From positions 10,892 to 74,891 of the forward strand of contig CAJKBQ010000014.1 of the NCBI GenBank assembly GCA_905198155.1: a stretch of 64,000 nt of DNA, read 5' to 3'. The position numbers were made by a program, and so were the translations under genes. This document shows positions 9,365 to 17,821 of the stretch, piece by piece. The notes beneath the pieces are model-generated. The model did not search any database and was not told the origin of the DNA. It saw only the letters and a list, made by a program, of their open reading frames with translations. Within the stretch, counting starts at the first letter, position 1, and each line of letters opens with the position of its first letter. The DNA comes from an uncultured Eubacteriales bacterium (lineage in GTDB: Bacteria; Bacillota; Clostridia; Oscillospirales; Acutalibacteraceae).

Positions 9365-10348
9365 TTACTCGGTTTTGCGGGTCATCCAGTCTTTGTACAC
9401 AACCTTCGGCTCCGGCGGCAGCGACGCGGGATCCATCCCCAGGTTCGTCAGCAGCTCGTGCGTTGCGTTGTAGCCGAGCTTTTTCTGGCGGTTGTTCATG
9501 GCTGCGACCTCGATAATCACCGCTAGGTTGCGCCCGGGCTTCACCGGGATCGTAATCAGCGGGATCTCGACGCCCAGAATATCGCCGAATTCGTTGGCCA
9601 TACCCATCCGGTCGTACACTTTGGAGCCGTCCCAGTTTTCGAGGTGGATAATCATGTCCACCTTCTCCGTCTGCTTCACGGCGCCCATACCGAAAATGCG
9701 GCGCGCGTTGATGATCCCGACGCCGCGCAGCTCGATGAAGTGGCGGATATTTTCCGGCGCGGAACCGACGAGCGTTTTGTTGGACGCGCGTTTCAGCTCC
9801 ACGGCGTCGTCGGCAATCAGCCGGTGGCCGCGCTTCACCAGCTCGATGGCGGTTTCGCTTTTGCCCACGCCGCTGTCGCCGGTGATCAGAATCCCTTCGC
9901 CGTACACCTCCACCAGCACGCCGTGGCGCGTGATGCGCGGGGCCAGTTCAATGTTCAAAAACGCCACCAGGCTCGACACCGCGCGCGACGTCGCCTCCTG
10001 CGTGCGTAGCAGCGGGATTTTGTACCGCTGGGCGGCGCTCATCAGCTCCGGCAGCGGATCCAGCCCGCGCGTAATCAGCACGGCCGGGGTGTGCCGGGAA
10101 AACAGCGCGTCCAGAATCTCGCTCCGGTCTTTCAGATCCATCTCCATCAGGAACGCCATTTCCGACCGGCCCAGCACCACGATGCGCGTGTGGTCGTAGT
10201 AATCAAAAAATCCCGCAAGTTCCAGCCCCGGTCGGCTCAGGTCCGACGAAGAGATCTTGACCTCGTCGGCGTTGACCGGCATATACAAGACTTCGTACCC
10301 CTCTTCGCGGATGACCGCGGACAGGGAAACCGTAAATTCAGATGCCAT
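9365..10348 (-). CDS. hprK: HPr kinase/phosphorylase
   Basis: Bifunctional enzyme that phosphorylates or dephosphorylates Ser46 of HPr in response to glycolytic metabolites, controlling carbon catabolite repression through CcpA. The 327-residue protein has the Walker A motif GDSGVGKSETA, then HRLIADDAVELKR and the HprK signature IELRGVGIINARRIFG. ATG 10348 is chosen because GGAGGG precedes it; the 31 residues of in-frame extension upstream have no family character and cover the promoter. It is first in the minus-strand cluster. Confidence 0.95.
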   Translation of the reverse strand: MASEFTVSLSAVIREEGYEVLYMPVNADEVKISSSDLSRPGLELAGFFDYYDHTRIVVLGRSEMAFLMEMDLKDRSEILDALFSRHTPAVLITRGLDPLPELMSAAQRYKIPLLRTQEATSRAVSSLVAFLNIELAPRITRHGVLVEVYGEGILITGDSGVGKSETAIELVKRGHRLIADDAVELKRASNKTLVGSAPENIRHFIELRGVGIINARRIFGMGAVKQTEKVDMIIHLENWDGSKVYDRMGMANEFGDILGVEIPLITIPVKPGRNLAVIIEVAAMNNRQKKLGYNATHELLTNLGMDPASLPPEPKVVYKDWMTRKTE

Positions 10349-10400
10349 GAATTGCCCTCCGTTCCGGCCGGTGTAGGCGGCCGTATAATATGCTATCTCT

Positions 10401-10429
10401 ATTATACAGTTTTTATCCGGAATATAAAA
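10401..10429 (-). promoter_or_regulatory. Probable hprK promoter
   Basis: Perfect TATAAT on the minus strand (10401-10406), about 53 bp before the hprK start. At 17 bp the -35 position reads TTTTAT, a poor match, so promoter strength may depend on an activator or on the flanking A/T-rich DNA. Confidence 0.5.
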
Positions 10430-10459
10430 GGGGCAAATCAAAAAATTTCAAAAAAGTTT

Positions 10460-11542
10460 TCACAATTTGCTGCCGCGCACCGTATGGACGTCAATTTCTG
10501 CCTGAAAAGATGCGCTGCGCAGGAACGCGCTGCGGTCGGCGGCCGCCTTTGCTGCCCACCGAGGGTCACGGGACGCCTGCGCGGTCAGCCCCATCGGGTC
10601 GAGCGCGGCGCGCATCAGCCGGCCGGCGCATTGTGTGATCCACGCACGCAGCTGCTGCGCGCACCCGTCGGCCAGCTGCGCGGCGAACGCGTCGTCCGTC
10701 GGGGGCATTCCGCCGCTGTATTCGTTCAGCGCGGCGATGCACGTCAGCCGCAGCACAAACCGCGGAGCGCCGTCGGACGATGTCAGCGTCAGCACCCGTT
10801 TTTGCACGGTGATGATGGCAGCGACCTGTGCCTCGCGCACCGCGACGTCAACCAGCGCATACTGCGCCGTACCGGTAATCAGCTGCAGCCCGACCGTTTC
10901 GTCGGGCGACAGCGTCAGTGCCAGCCTGCCGCCGCGGAACACGGCCGTGCCGGTGATGGCTGCGCCTGTTTTTGTGACCGACAGCACCGGCGCGGCGATG
11001 TCGGTGCGGCCGGATGCGCGCGCCGCCGCGGCCCGATACACCGGCGTGTACAGCGTGCGCCCGGTGTGCAGATCGTCGGCCACCAGGTCGATCAGCGCGC
11101 GGTTGTCCAGCTCCGGCTCGCTGCGGATGGCGTCCAGCGCTGCCGCGGCCGAAGCGTCCGCGACAAACAGCGGCACGCTGCCGCGGCACTCCGGATATTC
11201 CGAAAAGAAATGCAGGATCCCGTCAATCCCGCTGCGGGCGGCGTCCCGGCCGATGACCAGCGCGCCGTTGTGCGCCAGGTACGGGTGCCGGCCGGTGCGC
11301 AGCGCCAGCGCCTCCATCGCACTGGAGATGGAAGCGCCCGGCTGCGTCAGGAACGCGTTTTTGTCGTCCAGATCCGGCAGAAATCCGTTCAGCGACAGCA
11401 CCACGCCGTCGGCGGCTGCATCCACCCCGGCGTTTTCCACGAACATCCGGCCGCCCAGCCGCGCCGGTGCGGGCACGCTGCATCCGCTCAGCGCCACGGT
11501 CAGGCCCAGCAGCAAAAATGCGATGCGCTTTGTTCTCTTCAC
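10460..11542 (-). CDS. Ger(x)C-family spore germination lipoprotein
   Basis: Spore germinant receptor C subunit, a lipoprotein anchored to the spore inner membrane. The 360-residue protein begins with a signal peptide (MKRTKRIAFLLLGLTVALSG) and a lipobox ending at Cys21. The following GRMFVENAGVDAAADGV and the C-terminal mixed alpha/beta domain fit the Ger(x)C family. It starts with GTG at 11542, four bases inside the end of the DUF421 gene (GTGA overlap), with GGGAGGGAAATT as the ribosome site, so translation is probably coupled. Unlike typical gerABC operons, it is on the opposite strand from the A and B genes that follow at 12362. Confidence 0.85.
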   Translation of the reverse strand: MKRTKRIAFLLLGLTVALSGCSVPAPARLGGRMFVENAGVDAAADGVVLSLNGFLPDLDDKNAFLTQPGASISSAMEALALRTGRHPYLAHNGALVIGRDAARSGIDGILHFFSEYPECRGSVPLFVADASAAAALDAIRSEPELDNRALIDLVADDLHTGRTLYTPVYRAAAARASGRTDIAAPVLSVTKTGAAITGTAVFRGGRLALTLSPDETVGLQLITGTAQYALVDVAVREAQVAAIITVQKRVLTLTSSDGAPRFVLRLTCIAALNEYSGGMPPTDDAFAAQLADGCAQQLRAWITQCAGRLMRAALDPMGLTAQASRDPRWAAKAAADRSAFLRSASFQAEIDVHTVRGSKL

Positions 11543-12234
11543 GACAATTTCCCTCCCTTGCTTTTCACCGCGTTGCGCAGCAGAATCGTGTATTTGCCGG
11601 ACGCATCGGACAGCAGCAGCCGGACGTCGCGCAGCTCGCACTTTTCCTGGTGCAGCACCTGCGCCACCCAATCCTTCGACCGGCCGCACAGAATCGCCGA
11701 ATGCGGGCAGAACTGCCCGTCCGACACCACCACCGCCGAAAAATTGGCCGTCGCCGTCACGCCGAGCGTCTGCGCGTCCGGCGGAGAAAACTGCGGCTTT
11801 TTCAGCACGCAGATCTGCCCGTTGGTTTCGGCGGCGGCAAACGCGACTTCGTTCAGGTCGAACACATTTTGCAGCCGCAGCGCCTCGGTCAAATCCTCGA
11901 TGGTCAGCCGCACGCGCGCCAGCTGTTTCAAGTCCAGCTGCCCGTTGCGGATCAGCACCACCGGCTTGCCGCACATCAGCTGCCGGAACCCCGTCCATTT
12001 CACCATCGCCGCCGATACGATCAGCTCGCACCCCACCAGCGTCAAAATCGGGACAATCCCGCTGAACAGCGGCGTGCCCGGTTCCTGCATCGGAATCGAC
12101 GCCAGCTCCGAAATCAGCAGCGTAATCACAAATTCGTTTGTTTGCAGCTCACCGACCTGCCGTTTGCCCATCAGCCGGATGCATATCACGATCCCGGCGT
12201 ACAAAATCAGCGTCCGCAGCAGCGAAATCAACAT
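11539..12234 (-). CDS. DUF421-domain membrane protein (YetF/YrbG-like)
   Basis: 231-residue membrane protein with about three N-terminal transmembrane helices, the conserved segment IRLMGKRQVGELQTNEFVIT, and a cytoplasmic alpha/beta domain. GKPVVLIRNGQLD and the following LTIEDLTEALRLQNVFDLNEV are hallmarks of DUF421 proteins. Members occur in spore-formers (YetF, YrbG, YkjA and others), some linked to germination, but the biochemical role is unknown. Here it is translationally coupled to gerC, and a DUF4363 gene lies in the opposite operon, which supports a spore membrane role by association. Confidence 0.85.
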   Translation of the reverse strand: MLISLLRTLILYAGIVICIRLMGKRQVGELQTNEFVITLLISELASIPMQEPGTPLFSGIVPILTLVGCELIVSAAMVKWTGFRQLMCGKPVVLIRNGQLDLKQLARVRLTIEDLTEALRLQNVFDLNEVAFAAAETNGQICVLKKPQFSPPDAQTLGVTATANFSAVVVSDGQFCPHSAILCGRSKDWVAQVLHQEKCELRDVRLLLSDASGKYTILLRNAVKSKGGKLS

Positions 12235-12361
12235 CGCACATCGCTCCCTTTGGTCAGAATTCTTTGCTATTTTGACCGGAGAACGGAAAAGTATGCGGTA
12301 TATTTGCGCGCCCCGCGGACACGATAACGGAAAGCGTCAGGCAAAAAGGAGATTTTGGAAC

Positions 12362-13915
12362 ATGAAAATCGGGAAATATTGGGCCGGTAAAATGCGCGCA
12401 TGGCTCGATGCCGGCAAAAAACGGACGGTATGCGCGCCGCCGGTGACGCTGAGCAGCCGGCTGGCGCTGAATTTGCAGAAAATTCGCGCGGATTTTGCGG
12501 AGTCCAGCGATTTGATTATCCGCGAGGTGGACGTCGGCGGGCGCGCGGCGGCGCTGGTGAGCATCGAAGGGATGATCCTGCTCCAATCGTTCGCGCAGGG
12601 AATGCTGAACCCGGTGCTCCAACACGATTACCGGGACTGCACCGCCGAAGCGCAGTACGCGCAAATGCGCGACGCGGTGATCGCGCTGGCGGAGCAGACG
12701 GAAGTGTCGGACTTCGACGGGCTGTACGGGCTGATTATGTCGGGCTTCTGCGTGATCCTGCTGGACGGTGTGGCGCGCGGCATCGCCGTCGGGATGCAGG
12801 GGTTCAGCAGCCGGTCGGTGGACGAGCCGACCGGCGAAACGATGCAGCGCGGGTCGCGCGAGGGCTTCGTCGAGGTGATCCGGACGAACCTGTCGATGGT
12901 GCGGCGGCGGATGAAGACGCCGAAGCTGCGGTTTGAGATGATGACCGTCGGCCGCGAAAGCCGCACCGACGTCGCGCTGTGCTACCTGGACGGCGCGGTG
13001 TCGCCCCGGATTCTGGACCGGATTCGGACGCGGCTGCGCACCTGCCCGCTGGACGCCGTGCTGGAAAGCGGATATTTACAGCCGTATCTGGAAGACCAGC
13101 CGCTGTCGCTGTTTTCCAGCGTCGGCACCAGCGAACGGCCGGACACCGTCTGCGGCAAAATCAGCGAGGGGCGTGTGGCCGTGTTCGTGGACGGCACGCC
13201 GGACGTGCTGATCGTGCCGTACCTGTTCGTCGAGCATTTTCAAAGCATGGACGATTATGCCAACCGGCCGTTTTTCGCGACGCTGACGCGGTGGATCAAG
13301 TATGCGGCGTTTGCGGCGGCGGTGCTGCTGCCGGGGGTGTTCGTCGCGATGGGCACATGGCAGCCGTCGCTGTTCCCGACGGCAATGCTGTATCGGCTGG
13401 CGGAATCGGAATCGAAGCAGCCGTTTTCGCTGACGGTGCAGGCGCTGGTGATTCACCTGATTTATGAGCTGATGCGCGAAGCCGGGCTGCGGCTGCCCAA
13501 GCCGCTGGGGCACGCGGTGAGCATCCTGGGCGGGCTGGTGATCGGCGACGCGGCGGTGGAATCCGGGCTGATCGGGTCGCCGATGATCCTGGTGGTGGCG
13601 CTGACGGCCATCAGCTCGTTTGTGATTCCGAAGCTGTATGAGCCGATTGCGGTGCTGCGGCTGGCGTTCATCGTGATCGGCGGGACAGCGACGCTGTTCG
13701 GCGTGATCGTGTGTTTCTGCGCGCTGCTGAGCAATCTGTGCGCGCTGTGCCCGTACGGCGTGCCATATACGGCGCCGGTGTCGCCGCTGCGGCTGCGCGG
13801 CCTGCGGGATGTGCTGATTCGCCAAAGCTGGAAGCGGCTGGGCGAAAAAGAAGCGCGGATTCAGCATATGCCGGGCAGCGAAGTGCGCGGGCCGGAAGGG
13901 GGAACGGACGATTGA
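12362..13915 (+). CDS. Spore germination protein, GerA/GerAA family
   Basis: A subunit of a spore germinant receptor, an inner-membrane complex thought to gate ions when nutrients bind. The 517-residue protein has a soluble N-terminal region (residues ~30-260) with the family segment LSMVRRRMKTPKLRFEMMTVG and VAVFVDGTPDVLIVPYLFVEHFQS. A membrane region of about five helices follows, including FVAMGTWQPSLFPTAML and VIGDAAVESGLIGSPMILVVA. The charged C-terminal tail is typical. ATG 12362 follows AAAAAGGAGATTTTGGAAC. Its stop overlaps the next start by four bases. Confidence 0.93.
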   Translation: MKIGKYWAGKMRAWLDAGKKRTVCAPPVTLSSRLALNLQKIRADFAESSDLIIREVDVGGRAAALVSIEGMILLQSFAQGMLNPVLQHDYRDCTAEAQYAQMRDAVIALAEQTEVSDFDGLYGLIMSGFCVILLDGVARGIAVGMQGFSSRSVDEPTGETMQRGSREGFVEVIRTNLSMVRRRMKTPKLRFEMMTVGRESRTDVALCYLDGAVSPRILDRIRTRLRTCPLDAVLESGYLQPYLEDQPLSLFSSVGTSERPDTVCGKISEGRVAVFVDGTPDVLIVPYLFVEHFQSMDDYANRPFFATLTRWIKYAAFAAAVLLPGVFVAMGTWQPSLFPTAMLYRLAESESKQPFSLTVQALVIHLIYELMREAGLRLPKPLGHAVSILGGLVIGDAAVESGLIGSPMILVVALTAISSFVIPKLYEPIAVLRLAFIVIGGTATLFGVIVCFCALLSNLCALCPYGVPYTAPVSPLRLRGLRDVLIRQSWKRLGEKEARIQHMPGSEVRGPEGGTDD

Positions 13916-14961
13916 AAACGGGGAAGATTCTGCCGCGCCAACTGGCGGTCACGCTGACGGTCGGTGCATTGCCGCCGCTGCTGCTGATGCGTGCGCCGCG
14001 CGCGTCGCTGATGGCGCTCCCGGCGGTGCTGCTGGGCGGCGCGGTACTGCTCCTGCCCGCCGCAGCATGGGCGCGCCATCCGTCGGCGCAAAGCCCGGCG
14101 CAGTGGGCGGCATCGTACCTGCACCGCTGGGTCGGCAAGGCGCTGGCGGTGCTGTACGGTGTGTTTCTGCTGCTGGCCGGGGTGGAGACCACCGCGCGCA
14201 CGGGTCTGCTGCTGCGCGAAACGGAACTGCCGAATCCGCTGGTTCCGGGGCTGCTGATATTGCTGTGCGCGGCCGCCGCATACGGCGCGTGGATGGGCAT
14301 CGAAAGCACGGCGCGAATGTGCGGACTGCTGGCCGCCGGGGGTGTGATTTTGCTGATCGTCCTCGGCGCGACGCTGCGCACGGTGTGGACGCCGGAGCTG
14401 CTGCAAACCGCCGCCGTGGACGATGCGTCGGCGATTTCGGCCGGACTGCGGCTGACGGGCACGCTGGGCGTTCCGGTGGCCGCACTGATGGTGCTGTGCC
14501 CGTGGAGCGGCGGAATCCGCGCGCGGCGCACGGCCGGATGGTGGGCGGTGCTGGTCGGCTTGGCGGCGATTTTGGCCGTGCTGTCGGTCGGCGTGCTGGG
14601 CGATTGGGCGGAACTGCGGTCGATGCCGCTGTATGCGGCGGCATTGGTCGCGCCGCACGGCACGCTGCTGCGCCCGGCCGGGGCATTCGGCGCGCTGCTG
14701 GTGCTCAGCGCATACGCCCGGATGACCATGCTGCTGGTCAGCTTTTCCGTATGCATGCAGGCGTTTGACGCGCGGCCTGTGCGCGCAGCCGCACTCCCGG
14801 TCGGCGCGGTAATTTGCGCCGCGGCGGGCATTGCACTGCTGCACCACGCCCCAGCGATCGATGCACTGACGGCGCTGCAGGACGGCTGCGTGCCGGTGCT
14901 GACGATCGGCATCCCGCTGCTGCTCGGCGTCATTCGATGGCAAAAGGAGCGAAAACAATGA
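13912..14961 (+). CDS. Spore germination protein, GerAB/endospore permease family
   Basis: B subunit of a germinant receptor, a polytopic protein of the APC-transporter fold believed to hold the nutrient-binding site. The 349-residue protein is almost entirely hydrophobic with about ten predicted helices. It starts ILPRQLAVTLTVGALPPLLLM, as in GerAB proteins, and has LYGVFLLLAGVETTARTGLLL in the usual place. The start codon is TTG 13912, overlapping the stop of the A gene (TTGA), with GGAAGGGGG upstream; longer in-frame extensions lie wholly inside the A gene and are discounted. It overlaps the DUF4363 gene by four bases. Confidence 0.87.
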   Translation: MKTGKILPRQLAVTLTVGALPPLLLMRAPRASLMALPAVLLGGAVLLLPAAAWARHPSAQSPAQWAASYLHRWVGKALAVLYGVFLLLAGVETTARTGLLLRETELPNPLVPGLLILLCAAAAYGAWMGIESTARMCGLLAAGGVILLIVLGATLRTVWTPELLQTAAVDDASAISAGLRLTGTLGVPVAALMVLCPWSGGIRARRTAGWWAVLVGLAAILAVLSVGVLGDWAELRSMPLYAAALVAPHGTLLRPAGAFGALLVLSAYARMTMLLVSFSVCMQAFDARPVRAAALPVGAVICAAAGIALLHHAPAIDALTALQDGCVPVLTIGIPLLLGVIRWQKERKQ

Positions 14962-15338
14962 AGCGATTGTGGGCAATTCCGGTATTGGCGGCGATTTTGG
15001 CGGTGCTGTGCGTTACCACGTCGCGGTCGGTGCAGCAATTTTGCGGCGACGGCGCATCGCGGCTGGAAACGGCCGTCGCGCAGCTGGACAACGGAGATCC
15101 CGACGCGGCAGCCGAACTGCTGCGGTCGGTGTCGGCCGATTTTGACGCATGGCGGCGCGTTTCCAGCACATTTTTGCGCCATTCGGAAATGGATCCGGTG
15201 CAGGAATCGTTGACCGAAGCCTCGGCGTGCGCCGAAATCGCCGCATGGGACGACTTCCGCACGGCATGCCGCCAGGCGCAGATGCGGCTGGTGCATCTGG
15301 CGGACAATGAGCGGCCGACGTTGGGCAATTTGTGGTGA
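14958..15338 (+). CDS. DUF4363-family protein
   Basis: 126-residue protein with one N-terminal membrane segment (RLWAIPVLAAILAVLCV) and a helical extracytoplasmic domain. Its pattern of short helices (residues ~35-115) fits DUF4363, a family frequently found near DUF421 and germination genes in clostridia. The function is unknown. The ATG overlaps the gerB stop (ATGA) and AAAGGAG precedes it, so it is the third gene of the gerA-gerB operon. A promoter for the next gene starts right after its stop. Confidence 0.75.
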   Translation: MKRLWAIPVLAAILAVLCVTTSRSVQQFCGDGASRLETAVAQLDNGDPDAAAELLRSVSADFDAWRRVSSTFLRHSEMDPVQESLTEASACAEIAAWDDFRTACRQAQMRLVHLADNERPTLGNLW

Positions 15339-15346
15339 ATTCAGGG

Positions 15347-15375
15347 TTGATTTTTGCGCGGAAATATGGTATGAT
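15347..15375 (+). promoter_or_regulatory. Promoter of the tautomerase-like gene
   Basis: TTGATT (15347-15352) and TATGAT (15370-15375) with 17-bp spacing, about 80 bp upstream of the ATG at 15458. Confidence 0.75.
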
Positions 15376-15457
15376 AAAATTGAATCAAATCATCGAACCG
15401 AACGCGGGCGCTCGCACCGCAGGCGTACCCGCGCGGACTTTACAGGAGGAGATTGCG

Positions 15458-15799
15458 ATGCCATTTGTACACGTGAAAACCAATTGCGCCGTTTCGGCCG
15501 ACACCGAGCGCGCACTGAAATCCAAAATTGCGGACGCCATTGCGCTGTTTCCCGGCAAAACGGAAAACTGGCTGATGGTGCAGGTGGAGGGCGATGCCCA
15601 TTTGTGGTTCGGCGGGTCGGACGCACCGGCGGCGTTTGCGGAGGTGCGGCTGTTCGGCCGGGCGAGCGATGCGGATTATGACCGCGTGACGGCGGCGCTG
15701 ACGGATGCGTTGGCCGACCAGCTGCACGTTGCGCCGGATCGGGTGTATATTCCATATCAGGAAGTAAGCCATTGGGGTTGGAACGGCGGAAATTTTTGA
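15458..15799 (+). CDS. Tautomerase/MIF superfamily protein
   Basis: Small cytoplasmic protein of 113 residues. Pro2, the catalytic base of the tautomerase superfamily after Met removal, is present (MPFVHVKTN). The segment NWLMVQVEGDAHLWFGG corresponds to the MIF central strand and turn, and the C-terminal SHWGWNGGNF matches the MIF-type end better than that of 4-oxalocrotonate tautomerase. Homologues catalyse keto-enol tautomerisation of phenylpyruvate in vitro; the physiological substrate is unknown. AGGAGGAG precedes ATG 15458. It is a monocistronic unit with its own promoter and terminator. Confidence 0.85.
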   Translation: MPFVHVKTNCAVSADTERALKSKIADAIALFPGKTENWLMVQVEGDAHLWFGGSDAPAAFAEVRLFGRASDADYDRVTAALTDALADQLHVAPDRVYIPYQEVSHWGWNGGNF

Positions 15800-15830
15800 T
15801 TTTTTGACGTATTTTCGCGGGGAAATTAAC

Positions 15831-15874
15831 AAACCCGGCACGCAGCGATTTTGCCTCGCTGTGTGTCGGGTTTT
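15831..15874. terminator. Convergent intrinsic terminator
   Basis: Arms AAACCCGGCACGCAGCGA (15831-15848) and TCGCTGTGTGTCGGGTTT (15856-15873) with a TTTTGCC loop. It ends the tautomerase-like gene (+) and the HAD gene (-). Confidence 0.85.
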
Positions 15875-15894
15875 GCATTCCCATCCGGGAAAAA

Positions 15895-16512
15895 TTACAG
15901 CACGATCCCCACCTGCGCGCCCAGCTGCGCCCGCAGCGCGTCGGCGTCGCCGGGGAAGAGAATGGCGTCGATCCCGGCGGATTTGGCGCCGTCCACATTG
16001 CGGGCGGTGTCGTCGATGAACAGGCATTCGCCGGGGCGCAGCCCGAACCGCGCACACAAATGCGCGAAAATTTCGGCGGACGGCTTGACCAGGCCAATGG
16101 GGCCGGACAGTTCCAGCCCGTCGAACGGCTGCAAGATGGGGAGCGATGCGCAGTGCGCCGCGAAATACCGGCTGATGTTGGACAGTAAGTACAGGCGGAA
16201 TCCGCGCGCTTTCAGGTCGGCCAGCAGCGCGGCCATGCCGTCCCATTCGGGCAGGACGCGGTACCAGTCGGCGAAGATTGCGCGGACGGCGGGGTGCAGG
16301 CGGTCAGGCAGCTGCGCGCACGCCAATGCGGCGGCGTCCGGTTCGTCGAGCGTGCCGGCGTCCATGCGATCCCACCACGCGCGGTCGAAGCAGACGCGCG
16401 CCAGCAGCGCCTGATCCGTGTCGGTGCACGACGGGGCGCACGCGCGGACGATTTGCGGCGGGTCAAAGTGCACCAGCACGTTGCCAAAGTCGAAGATGAT
16501 ATTCCGAATCAT
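15895..16512 (-). CDS. HAD-superfamily hydrolase, subfamily IA
   Basis: 205-residue haloacid-dehalogenase-fold phosphatase. Motif I is IIFDFGNVLVHFD at the N-terminus, where the second Asp of the usual DxD is replaced by GN, as in YihX and epoxide-hydrolase-like HADs. Motif II is LYLLSNIS, the conserved Lys is in GLVKPSAEIF, and motif III is CLFIDDTARNVDGAKSAGI. YihX-type enzymes dephosphorylate alpha-glucose 1-phosphate, but substrates cannot be predicted reliably. It lies 13 bp downstream of nrdR and is probably in the same transcript. Confidence 0.87.
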   Translation of the reverse strand: MIRNIIFDFGNVLVHFDPPQIVRACAPSCTDTDQALLARVCFDRAWWDRMDAGTLDEPDAAALACAQLPDRLHPAVRAIFADWYRVLPEWDGMAALLADLKARGFRLYLLSNISRYFAAHCASLPILQPFDGLELSGPIGLVKPSAEIFAHLCARFGLRPGECLFIDDTARNVDGAKSAGIDAILFPGDADALRAQLGAQVGIVL

Positions 16513-16525
16513 TGCGTACCTCCGA

Positions 16526-16987
16526 TCATTTGCGGCGGTCGTCGAGCAGTTTGGTCAGCTCGTCCATAAAGGTGTTGATGTCGCGGAATTGGCGGTACAC
16601 CGATGCAAACCGGACGTACGCCACTTCGTCCACCTTGCGCAGCTCGTTCATTGCCAGCTCGCCGATGGTGGCGGACGGAATTTCGCGTTCGAGCGAATTT
16701 TGCAGCTGCGCTTCGATCCGATCCACGATCTGGTCGATTTGCTCCGCGGAGACCGGGCGCTTTTCGCACGCGCGCAGCAGGCCGCGCGTCAGCTTGCCGC
16801 GGTCGAACGCTTCGCGCGAGCAGTCTTTTTTGACGACGATGATCGGGACGTCCTCGATCGCTTCGTATGTGGTGAACCGCTTGCCGCATTTCATGCATTC
16901 GCGGCGGCGGCGGATGCGCTCGTTTTCGTCGGTCGGGCGCGAATCGATGACTTTGCTTTCGACAAATCCGCAGTAGGGGCATTTCAT
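16526..16987 (-). CDS. nrdR: Transcriptional repressor NrdR
   Basis: Represses ribonucleotide reductase genes when dATP is high, binding NrdR boxes. The 153-residue protein starts with a zinc ribbon (MKCPYCGF and CMKCGKRFTTYE, four zinc cysteines) followed by an ATP-cone domain with PIIVVKKDCSREAFDRGKL. Length and architecture are canonical. Its ATG overlaps the stop codon of the GtrA-type gene by four bases. No ribonucleotide reductase gene is in this window, so its targets are elsewhere. Confidence 0.97.
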   Translation of the reverse strand: MKCPYCGFVESKVIDSRPTDENERIRRRRECMKCGKRFTTYEAIEDVPIIVVKKDCSREAFDRGKLTRGLLRACEKRPVSAEQIDQIVDRIEAQLQNSLEREIPSATIGELAMNELRKVDEVAYVRFASVYRQFRDINTFMDELTKLLDDRRK

Positions 16988-17784
16988 AGGTCAGCATCTT
17001 CCTTTCGGGGCGCAGTTCCGGAGGACTTCCGGAAAATCAGTAATTTACTGGCAAAATAGTTCAGGATCACGACGATCACGTTCATCAGCACTTTGGCGAG
17101 CATTTTGTCCCAGTGCAGCACATACAGGCACAGCGCCATGCCGCCTTCGTCGATGCCGAGCGACAGCAGCCGCGCCGCGAAAAACAGCCCGGCTTCCCGC
17201 AGCAGCGCACCGGCGCTGCGGGCTTTGCTTTGGAACACGAACAGGCGGTTGGTGACGTAGGCAAACAGCACCGACAGCAGCCATGCGATCACGTTGGCGA
17301 TCAGCTCCGGGATGCGCATCCGGCCGCTGAGGACGGCGAATGCGGCGATATTCACCAGCGTGGTCAGGACGCCGAACACCAGGTATCCGACGACCTCTTC
17401 GCTCAGGATGGGTTCCAGCCGGCGGAGCGGGCGCGCCAGCAGCGGCGGGAAAATCATGCTGCCCAGCGCGCACAGCAGCGCGGCGGCGACGGTCATCGTC
17501 CACGGCATCCGTATCCGGTCCGGGAGGAGCAGCAGCGCCAGCATAGCGGCGAGCGCCGGGACCATGGCGATCCCGTCGTACACCCATTCGAACAGGAACC
17601 GGGGCACACTGCCGAACGGCGCGCTGCCGCCCCAGTGGCGCAGCAGAAACGCGCCGGTCAGCCCGGCCAGCCACGCGGCGCACAGCGCCATCCATGCGGC
17701 GACGCGCGGCAGCCCGACGGCCAGCACGGCGGCCGCGCACACAAAGCCTGCGGCCGGGGAGAGAATTCGGCATATTTTTTTCAA
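16984..17784 (-). CDS. GtrA-family membrane protein with an N-terminal membrane extension
   Basis: 266-residue polytopic membrane protein. The C-terminal ~130 residues (from about 135) are a GtrA domain: GYLVFGVLTTLVNIAAFAVL, then AWLLSVLFAYVTNRLFVFQS, and a last helix ending NYFASKLLIFRKS. GtrA proteins are proposed to flip lipid-linked sugars such as undecaprenyl-phosphate glucose for wall or O-antigen modification. The first ~130 residues add about four helices that are not part of the usual GtrA domain. It is upstream of and overlaps nrdR, an arrangement with no obvious functional logic. Confidence 0.85.
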   Translation of the reverse strand: MKKICRILSPAAGFVCAAAVLAVGLPRVAAWMALCAAWLAGLTGAFLLRHWGGSAPFGSVPRFLFEWVYDGIAMVPALAAMLALLLLPDRIRMPWTMTVAAALLCALGSMIFPPLLARPLRRLEPILSEEVVGYLVFGVLTTLVNIAAFAVLSGRMRIPELIANVIAWLLSVLFAYVTNRLFVFQSKARSAGALLREAGLFFAARLLSLGIDEGGMALCLYVLHWDKMLAKVLMNVIVVILNYFASKLLIFRKSSGTAPRKEDADL

Positions 17785-17821
17785 ATCAAATCCTCCTTTG
17801 ATTATACGGCGGAACGCTGCG

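Noticed and set aside
10091..12361. Plus-strand frame extending the GerA protein upstream by ~750 codons
   Set aside because: It runs antisense through gerC and DUF421; the true GerA start at 12362 has a ribosome site and family N-terminus.
12235..12361. Sigma-G-type promoters for the divergent ger operons
   Set aside because: A CATACT-like -10 can be seen but no matching -35 at proper distance, so I do not call a promoter, although forespore control is expected.
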